A stretch of 64,000 nt of DNA from an uncultured Pseudomonadota bacterium (GCA_945952465.1 CAMFIB010000001.1:1650984-1714983), one strand, 5' to 3'; positions 35,265-45,603 are shown, numbered from the stretch's first letter. A program made the numbers and translations. The notes: generated from the sequence alone by a model not told the origin.

Positions 35265-36770
35265 TCAGGTGAACAGCTGCTGGTATTGTTCGCGCAACAG
35301 GTTCTTCTGCACCTTGCCCATGCTGTTGCGGGGTAACTCTTCCAAAACGAAGCAGCGCTTGGGAATCTTGAAATTCGCCAACCGCGACTTGAGGTCGGCC
35401 AGCAGGGCCTGCGGGTCCGGCACCGCACCGGGCCGCGCAATGACCACCGCCACACCGACTTCACCGAAGTCCGGGTGCGGCACGCCGACGACCGCGCTCT
35501 CGGCCACGCCGGGCAGCTCGTTCAGCACGCCCTCGATCTCGGCCGGGTAGACGTTGTAGCCGCCGCTGATGATCAGGTCCTTGCTGCGGCCGACGATGGT
35601 GACGTAGCCGTCGCCACTGATACGGCCGACGTCGCCGGTCTTGAAAAAGCCGTCGGCGGTGAACTCCTCGGCGGTCTTCTCGGGCATGCGCCAGTAGCCA
35701 CTGAAGACGCCGGGGCCCTTCACCTCGATGCCGCCGGCCTCGCCGCCTTCCGCCACCCGCAGCGACACGCCGGGCAGCGGAAAGCCGACCGTGCCGCCGC
35801 GCCGTTCGCCGTCGTAGGGGTTGGACGTCAGCATGATGGTCTCCGACATGCCGTAGCGCTCCAGGATGGTGTGGCCGGTGCGGCGCTGCCAGTCGGTGAA
35901 AGTTTCGATCAGCAGTGGCGCCGAGCCGGAGATGAACAGCCGCATGTGCTTCACCGCGTCGGCGTTCAGCCCCGCCTCGCCGAGCAGCCGCACGTAGAGC
36001 GTGGGCACACCCATGAAGACGGTGGCGCGCGGCAGTGCCTGCAGCACGGCGCGCGGCTCGAACTTGTCGAACCACAGCATGGGGCTGCCGTTCAGCAACG
36101 CGCCGTGGATGGCGACGAACAGGCCGTGCACGTGGAAGATGGGCAGCGCGTGCAGCAGCACGTCGCCGGGCTGCCAGTGCCAGTAGTCCTTCAGCACCTG
36201 GGCGTTGCTCAGCAGGTTGCCGTGCGACAGCATCGCGCCCTTGCTGCGGCCGGTGGTGCCGCTGGTGTAGACGATGGCGGCCAGGTCGTCGGCGTTGCGG
36301 TGCGCCACGGCGTGGGTGTCGGACATGGCGGCGGCGCGTTCCAACAGCGAGCCGGTGCGGTCGTCGTCCAGCGTGAAGACGTGGCGTGTGCCCGACGCGA
36401 ACGCGATCTGCCCGACCCAGCCGAAGTTGCGGCGGGTGCAGACCACCACTTCCGGCTCGGCGTTGGTGATGAAGTAGCCCATCTCGCCGCTCTGGTAGGC
36501 GGTGTTGAGCGGCAAGAAGACATAGCCGGCACGCAGCGTGGCGAGGTACAGCAGCATGGCCTCGACCGACTTTTCCACCTGCACCGCGATGCGGGCGCCG
36601 GGCTTCAGGCCCAGCGAGTCGAGCAGGTTGGCCAGCATGGCGCTGGCGCGGTCGATGTCGCGCCACGAGTAGCGCTGGCCGGCGGCGGTTTCAACGGCCA
36701 GGCCGTCGAGGTCGGTAGGAAAGGCCGCGCGCAGCGCGGCGAACAGGTTGGCGTTGGGGATGGTGCTCAC
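35265..36770 (-). CDS. matB: Malonyl-CoA synthetase (MatB-like acyl-CoA ligase)
   Basis: A 501-residue ANL-superfamily ligase: P-loop IVYTSGTTGRSKGAMLSHGN, ERYGMSETIMLTSNPYDGER, FKTGDVG, VGRSKDLIISGGYNVYPAEIE and catalytic lysine in NSMGKVQKN. The SETIMLTSNPYDGERR stretch and overall fit favour malonate as substrate, making malonyl-CoA from malonate, CoA and ATP. It lies between an enoyl-CoA hydratase and the TPR-methyltransferase genes on one strand with short gaps. Confidence 0.85.
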   Translation of the reverse strand: MSTIPNANLFAALRAAFPTDLDGLAVETAAGQRYSWRDIDRASAMLANLLDSLGLKPGARIAVQVEKSVEAMLLYLATLRAGYVFLPLNTAYQSGEMGYFITNAEPEVVVCTRRNFGWVGQIAFASGTRHVFTLDDDRTGSLLERAAAMSDTHAVAHRNADDLAAIVYTSGTTGRSKGAMLSHGNLLSNAQVLKDYWHWQPGDVLLHALPIFHVHGLFVAIHGALLNGSPMLWFDKFEPRAVLQALPRATVFMGVPTLYVRLLGEAGLNADAVKHMRLFISGSAPLLIETFTDWQRRTGHTILERYGMSETIMLTSNPYDGERRGGTVGFPLPGVSLRVAEGGEAGGIEVKGPGVFSGYWRMPEKTAEEFTADGFFKTGDVGRISGDGYVTIVGRSKDLIISGGYNVYPAEIEGVLNELPGVAESAVVGVPHPDFGEVGVAVVIARPGAVPDPQALLADLKSRLANFKIPKRCFVLEELPRNSMGKVQKNLLREQYQQLFT

Positions 36771-36803
36771 GCGCCGGAAAATACCAGAGAAAGCGCGGCG
36801 AGG

Positions 36804-37616
36804 TCAGCCACGAAAGTGGGCGGCGCGCTTCTCGAGAAAGGCCGCGATGCCTTCGTGGTGCTCCGGGCTGTCGGCGTAACGGTAGGCGTCCGCCGCCACG
36901 GTTGCTATGCAATCAGGAGCATCATCACCAGCATTGGCGCTGGCTTTAAGCCCATTCAATGCTCGAAAAGTCTGTTTGTTGAGGCGTGCGGCCTCTGGCG
37001 CCAGCGCCGCGATGCGGTGGGCCAGCGCCTCGACCTCTGCCGCCAGTTCAGCCGCCGGCAGCACGCGGTTCAGGAAGCCACGGGCCTTCATCTCGGCGGC
37101 GTCCAGCACGGCGGCGGCCAGCAGCATTTCGCGGGCGGTGAGTTCGCCGGCGGCGCGGGCCACCAGCGCGGCCTCGCGCGGCGCCATCGGGAAGCCCAGC
37201 TTGGCGATGGGCGCGCCAAAGGTGGCGCCAGGCGCCGCCAGCCGCACATCGCAGCAGCTCGCCATCTCCACCCCCGCCCCCATGCACACGCCCTCGATGT
37301 GCGCCACCAGCGGCACGTCGCACGCCAGCATGGCGGACAGGCCGCCCCACACGTCGTCTTCGTGGAAGGCGCGCAGGCTGTCTTCGGCGAAACGGAAGGA
37401 CGGGTATTCCGAGATGTCGCCGCCCGCGCAGAAATGCCCGCCCTCACCGCTGACGACGACCACGCGCAGCCCCGCTTCGTGGGCGACCTGCTCGAACACC
37501 GCGCGGAGTTCGCGCCACATGGCGCGTGTCATCGCGTTGCGGCGCAGCGGGTTGGCCACGGTCACGCGGCCAACGGCGCCCTCGCGCGCGAACCGGATGT
37601 GGCCGGCCGCGCCCAT
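36804..37616 (-). CDS. Enoyl-CoA hydratase/isomerase family protein
   Basis: 270 residues, crotonase fold: HFCAGGDISEYPSF and EGVCMGAGVEMASCCDVRLA form the oxyanion hole and acyl-binding site. Start at 37616 overlaps the lgt stop by one base (TGATG). Near the C-terminus about 19 residues (NGLKASANAGDDAPDCIAT, roughly 221-239) lie in a dispersed AT-rich repeat, an apparent insertion between LNKQTFRAL and ADAYRYADSPEH, which are normally closer. Substrate unknown. Confidence 0.85.
   Translation of the reverse strand: MGAAGHIRFAREGAVGRVTVANPLRRNAMTRAMWRELRAVFEQVAHEAGLRVVVVSGEGGHFCAGGDISEYPSFRFAEDSLRAFHEDDVWGGLSAMLACDVPLVAHIEGVCMGAGVEMASCCDVRLAAPGATFGAPIAKLGFPMAPREAALVARAAGELTAREMLLAAAVLDAAEMKARGFLNRVLPAAELAAEVEALAHRIAALAPEAARLNKQTFRALNGLKASANAGDDAPDCIATVAADAYRYADSPEHHEGIAAFLEKRAAHFRG
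36903..36966 (+). repeat. Dispersed AT-rich repeat, copy D (inside enoyl-CoA hydratase gene)
   Basis: Runs from TGCTATGCAATCAGGAGCAT, through a TTGGCGCTGGCTTTAAGCCC core, to CATTCAATGC. Same orientation as the other copies; translated in frame from the opposite strand. Confidence 0.7.
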
Positions 37617-38443
37617 CAGCCGGCCAGCGGCTGCGAGAGCTTCTTGTCGCTCGCGCGGCCCCACAGCCAAGCGCCGAAGGCGATCATCGGCAGGCACAGC
37701 CACTGGCCCATGCTCATGCCCAGCGCCAGGGTGCCGAGGAAGGCATCGGGCTCGCGGAAGAACTCGGCGGTGAAGCGGAAGATGCCGTAGCCGATCAGGA
37801 AGAACGCCGCCACCCGGCCTTCCGGCCGCGGCTTGCGGGCGTACAGCCACAGCAGCACGAACAACAGAATGCCTTCGAGCAGGAACTGGTAGACCTGCGA
37901 CGGGTGGCGCGGCAGCGGCGAGCCGCTCTGCGGAAAGACCATGCCCCACGGCAGATCGGCCGGCGCGAAGCGGCCCCACAGCTCGCCATTGATGAAGTTG
38001 CCCACACGGCCGCTGGCCAGGCCCAGCGGCACGCAGGGCGCCACGTAGTCGGCCACCTGCCAGAAGCTGCGCTGGCGCGAGCGGGCGAACCAGATCATGG
38101 CGCCGATCACGCCGAGCAGGCCGCCGTGAAAGCTCATGCCGCCGGTCCAGATGGCGAAGATCTCGAACGGGTTCTGCAGGTAGTACAGCGGCTTGTAGAA
38201 CAGGCAGTAGCCGAGCCGGCCACCGAGGATGACGCCGAGGACGCCAAAGAACAGCAGGTCTTCGAGGTCACGCGACGTCCAGGGCCGGGGCGCCTGGGTG
38301 GAGGCGAACGGCTCCTGGCGAATGCGCAGCAGGCCAATGCCCATGGCGGACGCGAACGCCACCAGATACGACAGCCCGTACCAGTGAATGGCCACCGGGC
38401 CGAGCTGCAACGCGATCGGATTGAATTGGGGGTGGATCAGCAT
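37616..38443 (-). CDS. lgt: Prolipoprotein diacylglyceryl transferase
   Basis: Inner-membrane enzyme that transfers diacylglycerol to the lipobox cysteine, the first step of lipoprotein maturation. The 275 residues have about seven membrane segments and the Lgt signature [14 protein letters not shown], with [11 protein letters not shown] and [13 protein letters not shown]. It heads the minus-strand group lgt-hydratase-matB-TPR methyltransferases and is divergent from rlhA. The window encodes several lipoproteins that would depend on it. Confidence 0.95.
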   Translation of the reverse strand: MLIHPQFNPIALQLGPVAIHWYGLSYLVAFASAMGIGLLRIRQEPFASTQAPRPWTSRDLEDLLFFGVLGVILGGRLGYCLFYKPLYYLQNPFEIFAIWTGGMSFHGGLLGVIGAMIWFARSRQRSFWQVADYVAPCVPLGLASGRVGNFINGELWGRFAPADLPWGMVFPQSGSPLPRHPSQVYQFLLEGILLFVLLWLYARKPRPEGRVAAFFLIGYGIFRFTAEFFREPDAFLGTLALGMSMGQWLCLPMIAFGAWLWGRASDKKLSQPLAG

Positions 38444-38521
38444 GGCGGCTATTGTGCCCGTGCCGTTTGAACGCTTCTTGTCAGACGGAAGCGCGACCCG
38501 GGCGGCCCCGGCGGCGGCTGG

Positions 38522-38533
38522 GATAATCGGCGC
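38522..38533 (+). promoter_or_regulatory. Candidate -10 element for a leaderless rlhA transcript
   Basis: GATAAT lies 6 bases before the rlhA ATG with no Shine-Dalgarno between, the same spacing pattern as at nth and the gene at 60435. Confidence 0.4.
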
Positions 38534-40549
38534 ATGGCCCTCTACCCGCACCAGCTCGAGCTGCTGTCGCCCGCGCGCGACGCCGACATCGGCATCGAGG
38601 CGGTGAACCACGGCGCCGACGCGGTCTACATCGGTGGGCCGGCGTTCGGCGCCCGTGCCACCGCCGCCAACGACATTCCCGACATCGAGCGGCTGGTGCG
38701 CCACGCCCGCCGCTTCCACGCCCGGGTGTTCGTCACGCTGAACACCATCCTGCGCGACGACGAACTCGAAGGCGCGCGCCGGCAGATCATCCGGCTGCAC
38801 GAGGCGGGGGTCGATGCGCTCATCATCCAGGACATGGGCCTGCTGGAGCTGGACCTGCCGCCCATCCAACTGCACGCCAGCACGCAGACCGACATCCGCA
38901 CGCCGGAAAAGGCGCGCTTTCTGCAAGACGTGGGCCTGAACCAGATCGTGCTGGCGCGCGAGCTCACGCTGCAGCAGATCGCCGCAATCCGCGCCGCGAC
39001 CGACCCGGCCCGCTGCACCATCGAGTTCTTCGTGCACGGCGCGCTGTGCGTGGCCTACAGCGGCCAGTGCTACATCAGCCACGCCCACACCGGCCGCAGC
39101 GCCAACCGCGGCGACTGCAGCCAGGCCTGCCGCCTGCCCTACCAGGTGGTCGACGACAAGGGCCGCTTCGTCGCGCACGACAAACACGTGCTGAGCATGA
39201 AGGACAACAACCAGAGCGCCAACATCGCCGCGCTGGTCGACGCCGGCGTGCGCAGCTTCAAGATCGAGGGCCGCTACAAGGACATGGGCTACGTGAAGAA
39301 CATCACCGCCCATTACCGGCTGCTGCTCGACGAGCTGATCGAGGCGCGCGAGAGCGGCAAGGACCCGCTCGCCCGCGCCTCCAGCGGCCGCACCACCTTC
39401 AGCTTCACGCCCGACCCCGACCAGAACTTCAACCGCGAATTCACCGACTACTTCGTCGGCGGCCGGAAAGACGACATCGGCGCTTTCGACAGCCCCAAGA
39501 ACCCCGGCCAGGCGATCGGCTGGGTGACCAAAGTCCACCCCGATTCGGTCGAGCTGGAAACCAGCGACCCCGCCACCGTGCTGCACAACGGCGACGGCCT
39601 CTGCTACTACGACCTGCAGAAGGAACTGGTCGGCCTGCAGCTCAACCGCGCCGAGCCGGTGACGGGACAGATCGGCCGCTGGCGGGTGTTCCCGAAAGAC
39701 GCGATGGCCAGCCTGCGCGACCTGCGCAAGGGCACCGAGGTCAACCGCAACCGCGACGTGGCCTGGGTCCGCACGCTGGAGAAAAAATCCAGCGACCGGC
39801 GCATCGGCGTGTGGATGGCGCTGGTGCCCACAGCCGGCGGCTTGGCGCTGGAATTGACCGACGAAGACGGCCTCACCGCCCGCGCCGTTGCGGCGGTGCC
39901 CGACGAAGCGGCGCAAGACACCGCCCGCAACGCCGAGCAGCAACAGGCCGCGCTCGGCAAACTCGGCACTTCTATTTTCATAGCAAGAAACACAGATACG
40001 GCGCTGACCAGCGGCCGATTTGTTCCCGCATCCACCCTGAACGTGCTGCGCCGCGACGCGGTGGCCGCGCTGGAGGCCGCGCGCCAGGCCGCCTGGGTGA
40101 AGCCGCAGCGCGCGCCGGCCGTGGAGCCGCCGGTCGCCTTTCCGGAGGACACGCTGACTTATCTCGCCAACGTCTACAACCAGAAGGCCCGTGACTTCTA
40201 CGCGAAGCACGGCGTCAAGGTGATCGCCGCGGCCTACGAGAGCCACGAGGAAGACGGCGAGGTCAGCCTCATGATCACCAAACACTGCGTGCGCTTCTCG
40301 CTGAGCCTGTGCCCCAAGCAGGCCAAGGGCGTAACGGGTGTGCAAGGCACCATCCGCGCCGAGCCGCTGACGCTGGTCAACGGCAAGGAAAAACTCACGC
40401 TGCGTTTCGACTGCAAACCCTGCGAGATGCACGTGGTCGGCCGCATGAAGACCGCGGTGAAGGAACAGCGCAAGCTGGAGCTGGCGGAACAGCCGCTGCA
40501 GTTCTACCGCACCCGGCCGCTGCCCAAGGCCAAGGGCAGCCTGGCCTAG
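38534..40549 (+). CDS. rlhA: U32 family peptidase-like 23S rRNA C2501 hydroxylation protein
   Basis: A 671-residue U32 protein matching RlhA (formerly YdcP) in length and order: [63 protein letters not shown], and C-terminal [10 protein letters not shown] and [12 protein letters not shown] with further conserved cysteines, likely for a cluster. RlhA is needed for 5-hydroxycytidine at 23S position 2501. Residues about 479-497 ([17 protein letters not shown]) are encoded by a dispersed AT-rich repeat. Its stop overlaps the convergent LysR stop in a shared CTAG. Confidence 0.88.
   Translation: MALYPHQLELLSPARDADIGIEAVNHGADAVYIGGPAFGARATAANDIPDIERLVRHARRFHARVFVTLNTILRDDELEGARRQIIRLHEAGVDALIIQDMGLLELDLPPIQLHASTQTDIRTPEKARFLQDVGLNQIVLARELTLQQIAAIRAATDPARCTIEFFVHGALCVAYSGQCYISHAHTGRSANRGDCSQACRLPYQVVDDKGRFVAHDKHVLSMKDNNQSANIAALVDAGVRSFKIEGRYKDMGYVKNITAHYRLLLDELIEARESGKDPLARASSGRTTFSFTPDPDQNFNREFTDYFVGGRKDDIGAFDSPKNPGQAIGWVTKVHPDSVELETSDPATVLHNGDGLCYYDLQKELVGLQLNRAEPVTGQIGRWRVFPKDAMASLRDLRKGTEVNRNRDVAWVRTLEKKSSDRRIGVWMALVPTAGGLALELTDEDGLTARAVAAVPDEAAQDTARNAEQQQAALGKLGTSIFIARNTDTALTSGRFVPASTLNVLRRDAVAALEAARQAAWVKPQRAPAVEPPVAFPEDTLTYLANVYNQKARDFYAKHGVKVIAAAYESHEEDGEVSLMITKHCVRFSLSLCPKQAKGVTGVQGTIRAEPLTLVNGKEKLTLRFDCKPCEMHVVGRMKTAVKEQRKLELAEQPLQFYRTRPLPKAKGSLA
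39971..40030 (+). repeat. Dispersed AT-rich repeat, copy E (inside rlhA)
   Basis: Starts TCTATTTTCATAGCAAGAAA and continues with a CGGCGCTGACCAGCGGCC core and GATTTGTTC. Same orientation as the other copies. Here it is read as sense codons, unlike the three other genic copies, which are read from the opposite strand. Confidence 0.75.
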
Positions 40550-41466
40550 CTGCCGGTCCGTTCGCGCACGAAATCGACGAAGCGGGCCAGCGCCGGCACC
40601 CGGTCGATGTCGCGCCAGACCAGGCTGGTCTCGCACAGCGCCGGCGCCCGGCCCGCCTTCAACGCCTTCACGGCGCGGTAGACCACGCCCGGCCGCTGGA
40701 ACTGGCGCACGCTGTCCGGCACCCAGGCCACACCCAGCCCGGCCGACACCAGGTTGACGATGGTCTGCATCTGGATCGCCTCTTGCCCCACCTGCGGCAG
40801 CCGCCCGGCGCCGTGGTACAGCCCGAACACCGCGTCGTGCAGCGAGGGCGCGATGCGGCGCGGGAAGATCACCAGCGGTTCGTCCAGCACGTCGGCCAGC
40901 TTCAGCGATTCGCGCCGCGCCAGCGGGTGGGCCTCGGCCAGCGCCAGCACCAGCGGCTCGGTCGCCAGCGGCAGGTGCGACAGCCCCGCCGGCACGAAAC
41001 CCGGCGCATGCAGCAGCACACCGGCGTCAACGTCACCGGCCCGCAGCGCCTCGAGCTGCACGTCGCCGGTCGCCTCGATCAGCTCGATCGCCACGCCGGG
41101 GTGCCGCGCCCGGAAGTCGCGCACCCAATCGGGCAGCCAGGCGAAACCGGCGGTGGAGACGAAGGCCAGCCGCAACCGGCCCAGCTCGCCCGCCGCCGCC
41201 GAACGGGCCAGCGCCGGCAAATCCCGCGCGCGGGCCAGCAGCTCGCGGGCAGCCGGCACCAGCGCGGCGCCGGCGGCGGTGAGCTTGACGCTGCGCTTGG
41301 TGCGGTCGAACAGCCGGGCGCCCAGCGTGGCCTCCAGCGCGGCGATGGCCTGGGTCAATGGCGGCTGGGTCATGTGCAGCCGCTCGGCGGCGCGGCCGAA
41401 GTGCAGCTCGTCGGCCACCGCCAGGAACTGGCGCCACAAACGGAGTTCGACGAGGGGCTCATTCAT
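40546..41466 (-). CDS. LysR-family transcriptional regulator
   Basis: A 306-residue LysR protein: winged helix [20 protein letters not shown] then [20 protein letters not shown], followed by an effector domain ([25 protein letters not shown]). The gene is divergent from ilvD across 96 bases and may regulate it; the gap has a GCAT/ATGC dyad at 41474-41489 as a possible operator. Effector unknown. Its stop shares bases with the rlhA stop. Confidence 0.88.
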   Translation of the reverse strand: MNEPLVELRLWRQFLAVADELHFGRAAERLHMTQPPLTQAIAALEATLGARLFDRTKRSVKLTAAGAALVPAARELLARARDLPALARSAAAGELGRLRLAFVSTAGFAWLPDWVRDFRARHPGVAIELIEATGDVQLEALRAGDVDAGVLLHAPGFVPAGLSHLPLATEPLVLALAEAHPLARRESLKLADVLDEPLVIFPRRIAPSLHDAVFGLYHGAGRLPQVGQEAIQMQTIVNLVSAGLGVAWVPDSVRQFQRPGVVYRAVKALKAGRAPALCETSLVWRDIDRVPALARFVDFVRERTGS

Positions 41467-41500
41467 ATTCTTTGCATATTAATCGATGCCGAAAATCAGA

Positions 41501-41530
41501 TTGGAAAGAATGAACCGGCCGGCGCATACT
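41501..41530 (+). promoter_or_regulatory. Candidate ilvD promoter
   Basis: TTGGAA (41501-41506), 18-base spacer and CATACT (41525-41530), each a four-of-six match to sigma-70 boxes, about 32 bases before the ilvD ATG. Confidence 0.4.
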
Positions 41531-41562
41531 GCGGGCACTCCGACAACCACTGAAGCACCACC

Positions 41563-43266
41563 ATGGCCGACCAGAAGATCATTCCCATCGTCCCCAACGC
41601 CCGCAGCAGCCACATCACCGAAGGCAAGTCGCGCGCGCCCAATCGCTCGATGTACTACGCGATGGGCTACGAGGAAGGCGATTTCAAGAAGCCGATGGTC
41701 GGCGTGGCCAACGGCCACAGCACCATCACGCCGTGCAACTCCGGCCTGCAGAAGCTGGCCGACGCGGCGGTCGAAGGCATCGAGGCAGCCGGTGGCAACG
41801 CCCAAATCTTCGGCACGCCCACCATTTCCGACGGCATGGCGATGGGCACCGAGGGCATGAAGTACTCGCTGGTCAGCCGCGAGGTCATCAGCGATTGCGT
41901 CGAGACCTGCGTGCAGGGCCAGTGGATGGACGGCGTGCTGGTGGTCGGCGGCTGCGACAAGAACATGCCCGGCGGCCTGATGGGCATGCTGCGCGCCAAC
42001 GTGCCGGCCATCTACGTCTACGGCGGCACGATTCTGCCGGGCCGCTACAAGGGCCAGGACCTGAACATCGTCAGCGTGTTCGAGGCGGTCGGCCAGAACG
42101 CCGCCGGCAATTTGAGCGACGAAGACCTGAAGCAGATCGAGCAGCGCGCGATTCCCGGCACCGGCTCCTGCGGCGGCATGTACACCGCCAACACCATGTC
42201 CAGCGCCTTCGAGGCGCTCGGCATCAGCCTGCCCTACTCCAGCACCATGGCCAACCCGCACGACGAGAAGAAGAACTCGGCGAAGGAATCGGCCCGCGTG
42301 CTGATCGAGGCGATCAAGAAGGACATCAAGCCGCGCGACATCGTCACCAAGAAGGCGATCGAGAACGCGGTGGCCGTCATCATGGCGACCGGCGGCTCCA
42401 CCAACGCGGTGCTGCACTTTTTGGCCATTGCGCACACCGCCGGCGTGGAATGGACCATCGACGACTTCGAGCGCATCCGCAAGAAGACGCCGGTGCTGTG
42501 CGACCTGAAGCCCAGCGGCAAGTACCTCGCGGTCGACCTGCACCAGGCCGGCGGCATCCCGCAGGTCATGAAGATCCTGCTGAAGGCCGGCCTGCTGCAC
42601 GGCGACTGCCTGACCATCTCCGGCCAGACCGTGGCCGAGACGCTGGCCGACGTGCCCGACGAACCGCGCGCCGACCAGGACGTGATCCGCCCCATCACCA
42701 ACCCCATGTACGAGCAGGGCCACCTGGCCATCCTGCGCGGCAACCTGTCGCCCGAAGGCTGCGTGGCCAAGATCACCGGCCTGAAGAACCCGGTCATGAC
42801 CGGCCCGGCCCGCTGCTTCGACGACGAACAGTCGGCGCTGAAAGCCATTCTGGACGGCAAGATCAAGCCCGGCGACGTGATGGTGCTGCGCTACCTCGGC
42901 CCCAAGGGCGGCCCCGGCATGCCCGAGATGCTGGCCCCCACCGGCGCGCTGATCGGCGCTGGCCTGGGCGAGTCGGTCGGCCTGATCACCGACGGCCGCT
43001 TCTCCGGCGGCACCTGGGGCATGGTGGTCGGCCACGTCGCGCCGGAGGCAGCGGCCGGCGGCACCATCGCCTTCGTGCAGGAAGGCGACAGCATCACCAT
43101 CGACGCCAACGCGCTGAAGCTGGAGCTGAACGTGCCCGAAGCCGAGATCGCCAAACGCCGCGAAGGCTGGACGGCCCCGGCCCCGCGTTACACCCGCGGC
43201 GTGCAGGCCAAGTTCGCCTTCAACGCCGCCAGCGCCAGCCGCGGCGCGGTGCTCGACGATTTCTGA
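41563..43266 (+). CDS. ilvD: Dihydroxy-acid dehydratase
   Basis: Fe-S lyase of branched-chain amino acid synthesis, dehydrating dihydroxyisovalerate and dihydroxymethylvalerate. The 567 residues carry the cluster cysteines Cys58 (TPCNSGL), Cys131 ([10 protein letters not shown]) and Cys203 ([14 protein letters not shown]) and the C-terminal [20 protein letters not shown] divergent LysR gene lies upstream. The TPR gene follows only 11 bases after the stop, so they probably share a transcript. Confidence 0.97.
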   Translation: MADQKIIPIVPNARSSHITEGKSRAPNRSMYYAMGYEEGDFKKPMVGVANGHSTITPCNSGLQKLADAAVEGIEAAGGNAQIFGTPTISDGMAMGTEGMKYSLVSREVISDCVETCVQGQWMDGVLVVGGCDKNMPGGLMGMLRANVPAIYVYGGTILPGRYKGQDLNIVSVFEAVGQNAAGNLSDEDLKQIEQRAIPGTGSCGGMYTANTMSSAFEALGISLPYSSTMANPHDEKKNSAKESARVLIEAIKKDIKPRDIVTKKAIENAVAVIMATGGSTNAVLHFLAIAHTAGVEWTIDDFERIRKKTPVLCDLKPSGKYLAVDLHQAGGIPQVMKILLKAGLLHGDCLTISGQTVAETLADVPDEPRADQDVIRPITNPMYEQGHLAILRGNLSPEGCVAKITGLKNPVMTGPARCFDDEQSALKAILDGKIKPGDVMVLRYLGPKGGPGMPEMLAPTGALIGAGLGESVGLITDGRFSGGTWGMVVGHVAPEAAAGGTIAFVQEGDSITIDANALKLELNVPEAEIAKRREGWTAPAPRYTRGVQAKFAFNAASASRGAVLDDF

Positions 43267-43277
43267 ACGCCCGGAAG

Positions 43278-45599
43278 ATGGCGCGCCCTCCCAACATACC
43301 GGTCCGCAATCCTTACCCCTTCCAGTTCGTCCGAGGGCCGGACCTGGCCGCTCTGTTTCAGCAGGGCCTGGCCCTCCACCAGCGGGGAGAGTTGGCCAAG
43401 GCCAAGGGCATCTACGAATTCGTGCTGGCAAAACTGCCCGGGCATTTCGATGCACTCCACCTCCTTGGTGTCATCGCGGCGCAGGTCGGACGCTTTGAAG
43501 AAGCGCTGGCCTGCTACGACAAAACCATCGCCCTCAAACCGGACTTCGCCGGCGCCCACAGCAACCGGGGCAATGCGCTCACCGCACTCAAGCGCTTCGA
43601 CGAAGCATTGGCCAGCTACGACGAGGCCATAGCCATCCAGCCCGACTACGTCGATGCCCACAACAACCGCGGCAGTGCGCTCAACGCGCTCAAGCGCTTT
43701 GACGAGGCCATGGCCAGCTGTGACAGGGCCGTCGCCATCAGGCCCGACTACGCGGACGCCCACAACAACCGGGGCAATGCGCTCAAAGACCTGAAGCGTC
43801 TCGACGAAGCGCTTGCCGCCTACGACCAAGCCATCGCGATTAATCCAAACTACGCGGATGCCCACAGCAACCGCGGCAATCTGCTGCTGGATCTCAAGCG
43901 CTTCGATGAAGCCCTGACCAGCCACGACAGGGCCATCGCCATCAACCCCAGTCTCGCTGCGGCCCACGGCAACCGAGGCAATGCGCTGAACGCACTTAAA
44001 CGCTTCGACGAGGCGTTGGCCAGTTACGACAAAGCGATCACCATCCAGCCTGAGTACGCTGACGCCCATAGCAACCGCGGCAATGCACTACTGGACCTCA
44101 AGCGGTTCGACGAAGCGCTGGCCAGCTATGACCGGGCCATTGACATCGGTTGCGATTCTGCCGACGTTCACAACAACCGCGGTAGTGCACTCAACGCACT
44201 CAAGCGCCTCGAAGAGGCGTTGGCCAGCTTCGACAACGCCATCGCCATTCAACCCGATTTCTTCGATGCTCACAGCAATCGTGGCAATGCACTCCAAGCA
44301 CTCAAACGCTTCGATGAAGCGTTGCTCAGCCACGACCGCGCCATCGCCATCAAGCCCAACCTCGCCGAAGCCCACAACAACCGTGGCAACGCGCTCATGG
44401 AGTTCAGGCGCTTCAACGAAGCTCTGGACAGTTACAACGCTGCCATCACCATCAAACCAGCCCTCTCCGGAGCGCACAGCAACCGCGGCAATGCGCTCAA
44501 CGCAATGAACCGTTTCGACGATGCGTTGGTCAGTTACGACAAAGCCATCGAAATCGATTCCAGTTTTATCAATGCACACAACAACCGCGGCAATGTCCTC
44601 AGAGAACTTCAGCGTCTGGATGAAGCCTTGGTCAGCTACGACGATGCCATCGCCATTGACCCCGATTTCCCCGATGTTTACTGGAACAAGTCGCTGGCGC
44701 AATTGTTGGCCGGACGGTTACGCGAAGGTTGGGCCTTGTATGAGTGGCGCTGGAAATGTGACACTTTTACGTCACCCAAGAGGGTTTTTGACCGGCCTTT
44801 GTGGCTCGGCGCCGAACCGCTGAACGGCAAGACCATCTTGCTGCACGCAGAGCAAGGGTTGGGCGACAGCATCCAGTTCTGCCGTTACGCCAGCCTGGTT
44901 GCCGCCCGGGGCGCCCGGGTTCTGCTTGAAGTTCCCAAGCCCTTGATGAAGCTGCTCGCCGCGCTCGATGGCGTGACTGTGTTGGTCGACGTCGAAGCAC
45001 CGCTGCCCGCCTTCGACTTTCATTGCCCGTTGCTGTCGCTGCCACTGGCCTTCGGCACCGAACTGGCCACCGTTCCCACCCCCGGGCCGTACCTCACCAG
45101 CGATGCCGCCAAGCGTGACGCGTGGCGCGAGCGGCTGGGGCGGCAGCACAAACCGCGCATAGGCATCGCCTGGAGTGGCAGCGCTACACATAAAAACGAC
45201 CACAACCGCAGCCTGACACTGTCGGAACTGTTGCAGCATCTGCCGGATGGCTTTGAGTACGTGAGCCTGCAAAAAGAGGTGCGCGAGCTGGACCGGGCCG
45301 ATCTTCAGCACAGCACCGTCCGGCAATGCGCCGAGGAAATTCAAGACTTCACCGACACCGCCGCGTTGTGCGACCTGATGGATGTCGTCGTCAGCGTCGA
45401 CACCAGCGTGGCCCATCTGGCCAGCGCCCTAGGCAAGGAAACGCTGATCCTGCTGCCCTTCATACCAGATTGGCGCTGGTTGCTGGACAGAACCGACAGC
45501 CCCTGGTACCAATCGGTCAGGCTGTACCGCCAAGATCGCGACAGGCTTTGGGCGCCGGTGCTGGCGAAGCTGCGGAGCGATCTGTTGGAACGGCTCTGA
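43278..45599 (+). CDS. TPR protein with C-terminal glycosyltransferase-9-like domain
   Basis: 773 residues. After a degenerate first TPR come eleven almost identical 34-residue TPRs (about residues 92-465, pattern AHSNRGNALxxLKRFDEALA), partly visible as a 102-bp DNA tandem repeat. The C-terminal about 270 residues resemble heptosyltransferase/GT9 folds: LLHAEQGLGDSIQFCRY, KPRIGIAWSGS and the late VVSVDTSVAHLASALGK with ILLPFIPDWRWLLDRTDSPW. Such proteins may glycosylate protein or surface substrates; target not known. The gene lies 11 bases after ilvD. Confidence 0.85.
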   Translation: MARPPNIPVRNPYPFQFVRGPDLAALFQQGLALHQRGELAKAKGIYEFVLAKLPGHFDALHLLGVIAAQVGRFEEALACYDKTIALKPDFAGAHSNRGNALTALKRFDEALASYDEAIAIQPDYVDAHNNRGSALNALKRFDEAMASCDRAVAIRPDYADAHNNRGNALKDLKRLDEALAAYDQAIAINPNYADAHSNRGNLLLDLKRFDEALTSHDRAIAINPSLAAAHGNRGNALNALKRFDEALASYDKAITIQPEYADAHSNRGNALLDLKRFDEALASYDRAIDIGCDSADVHNNRGSALNALKRLEEALASFDNAIAIQPDFFDAHSNRGNALQALKRFDEALLSHDRAIAIKPNLAEAHNNRGNALMEFRRFNEALDSYNAAITIKPALSGAHSNRGNALNAMNRFDDALVSYDKAIEIDSSFINAHNNRGNVLRELQRLDEALVSYDDAIAIDPDFPDVYWNKSLAQLLAGRLREGWALYEWRWKCDTFTSPKRVFDRPLWLGAEPLNGKTILLHAEQGLGDSIQFCRYASLVAARGARVLLEVPKPLMKLLAALDGVTVLVDVEAPLPAFDFHCPLLSLPLAFGTELATVPTPGPYLTSDAAKRDAWRERLGRQHKPRIGIAWSGSATHKNDHNRSLTLSELLQHLPDGFEYVSLQKEVRELDRADLQHSTVRQCAEEIQDFTDTAALCDLMDVVVSVDTSVAHLASALGKETLILLPFIPDWRWLLDRTDSPWYQSVRLYRQDRDRLWAPVLAKLRSDLLERL
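43552..44671 (+). repeat. 102-bp coding tandem repeat (TPR units)
   Basis: Eleven successive units of 102 bases, each encoding one 34-residue TPR beginning near AH(S/N)NRG. Conserved runs such as CAACCGCGGCAATGCGCTCA recur in many units, so unequal recombination could change the number of repeats. Confidence 0.85.
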
Positions 45600-45603
45600 T
45601 CGA

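Noticed and set aside
41479..43455. 658-residue minus-strand frame opposite ilvD
   Set aside because: ilvD is unmistakable on the plus strand; the antisense translation is low-complexity Ala/Val/His-rich.
43552..44671. Regular repeats that could suggest CRISPR
   Set aside because: The units are contiguous 102-bp coding TPRs in frame, without spacers or cas genes.
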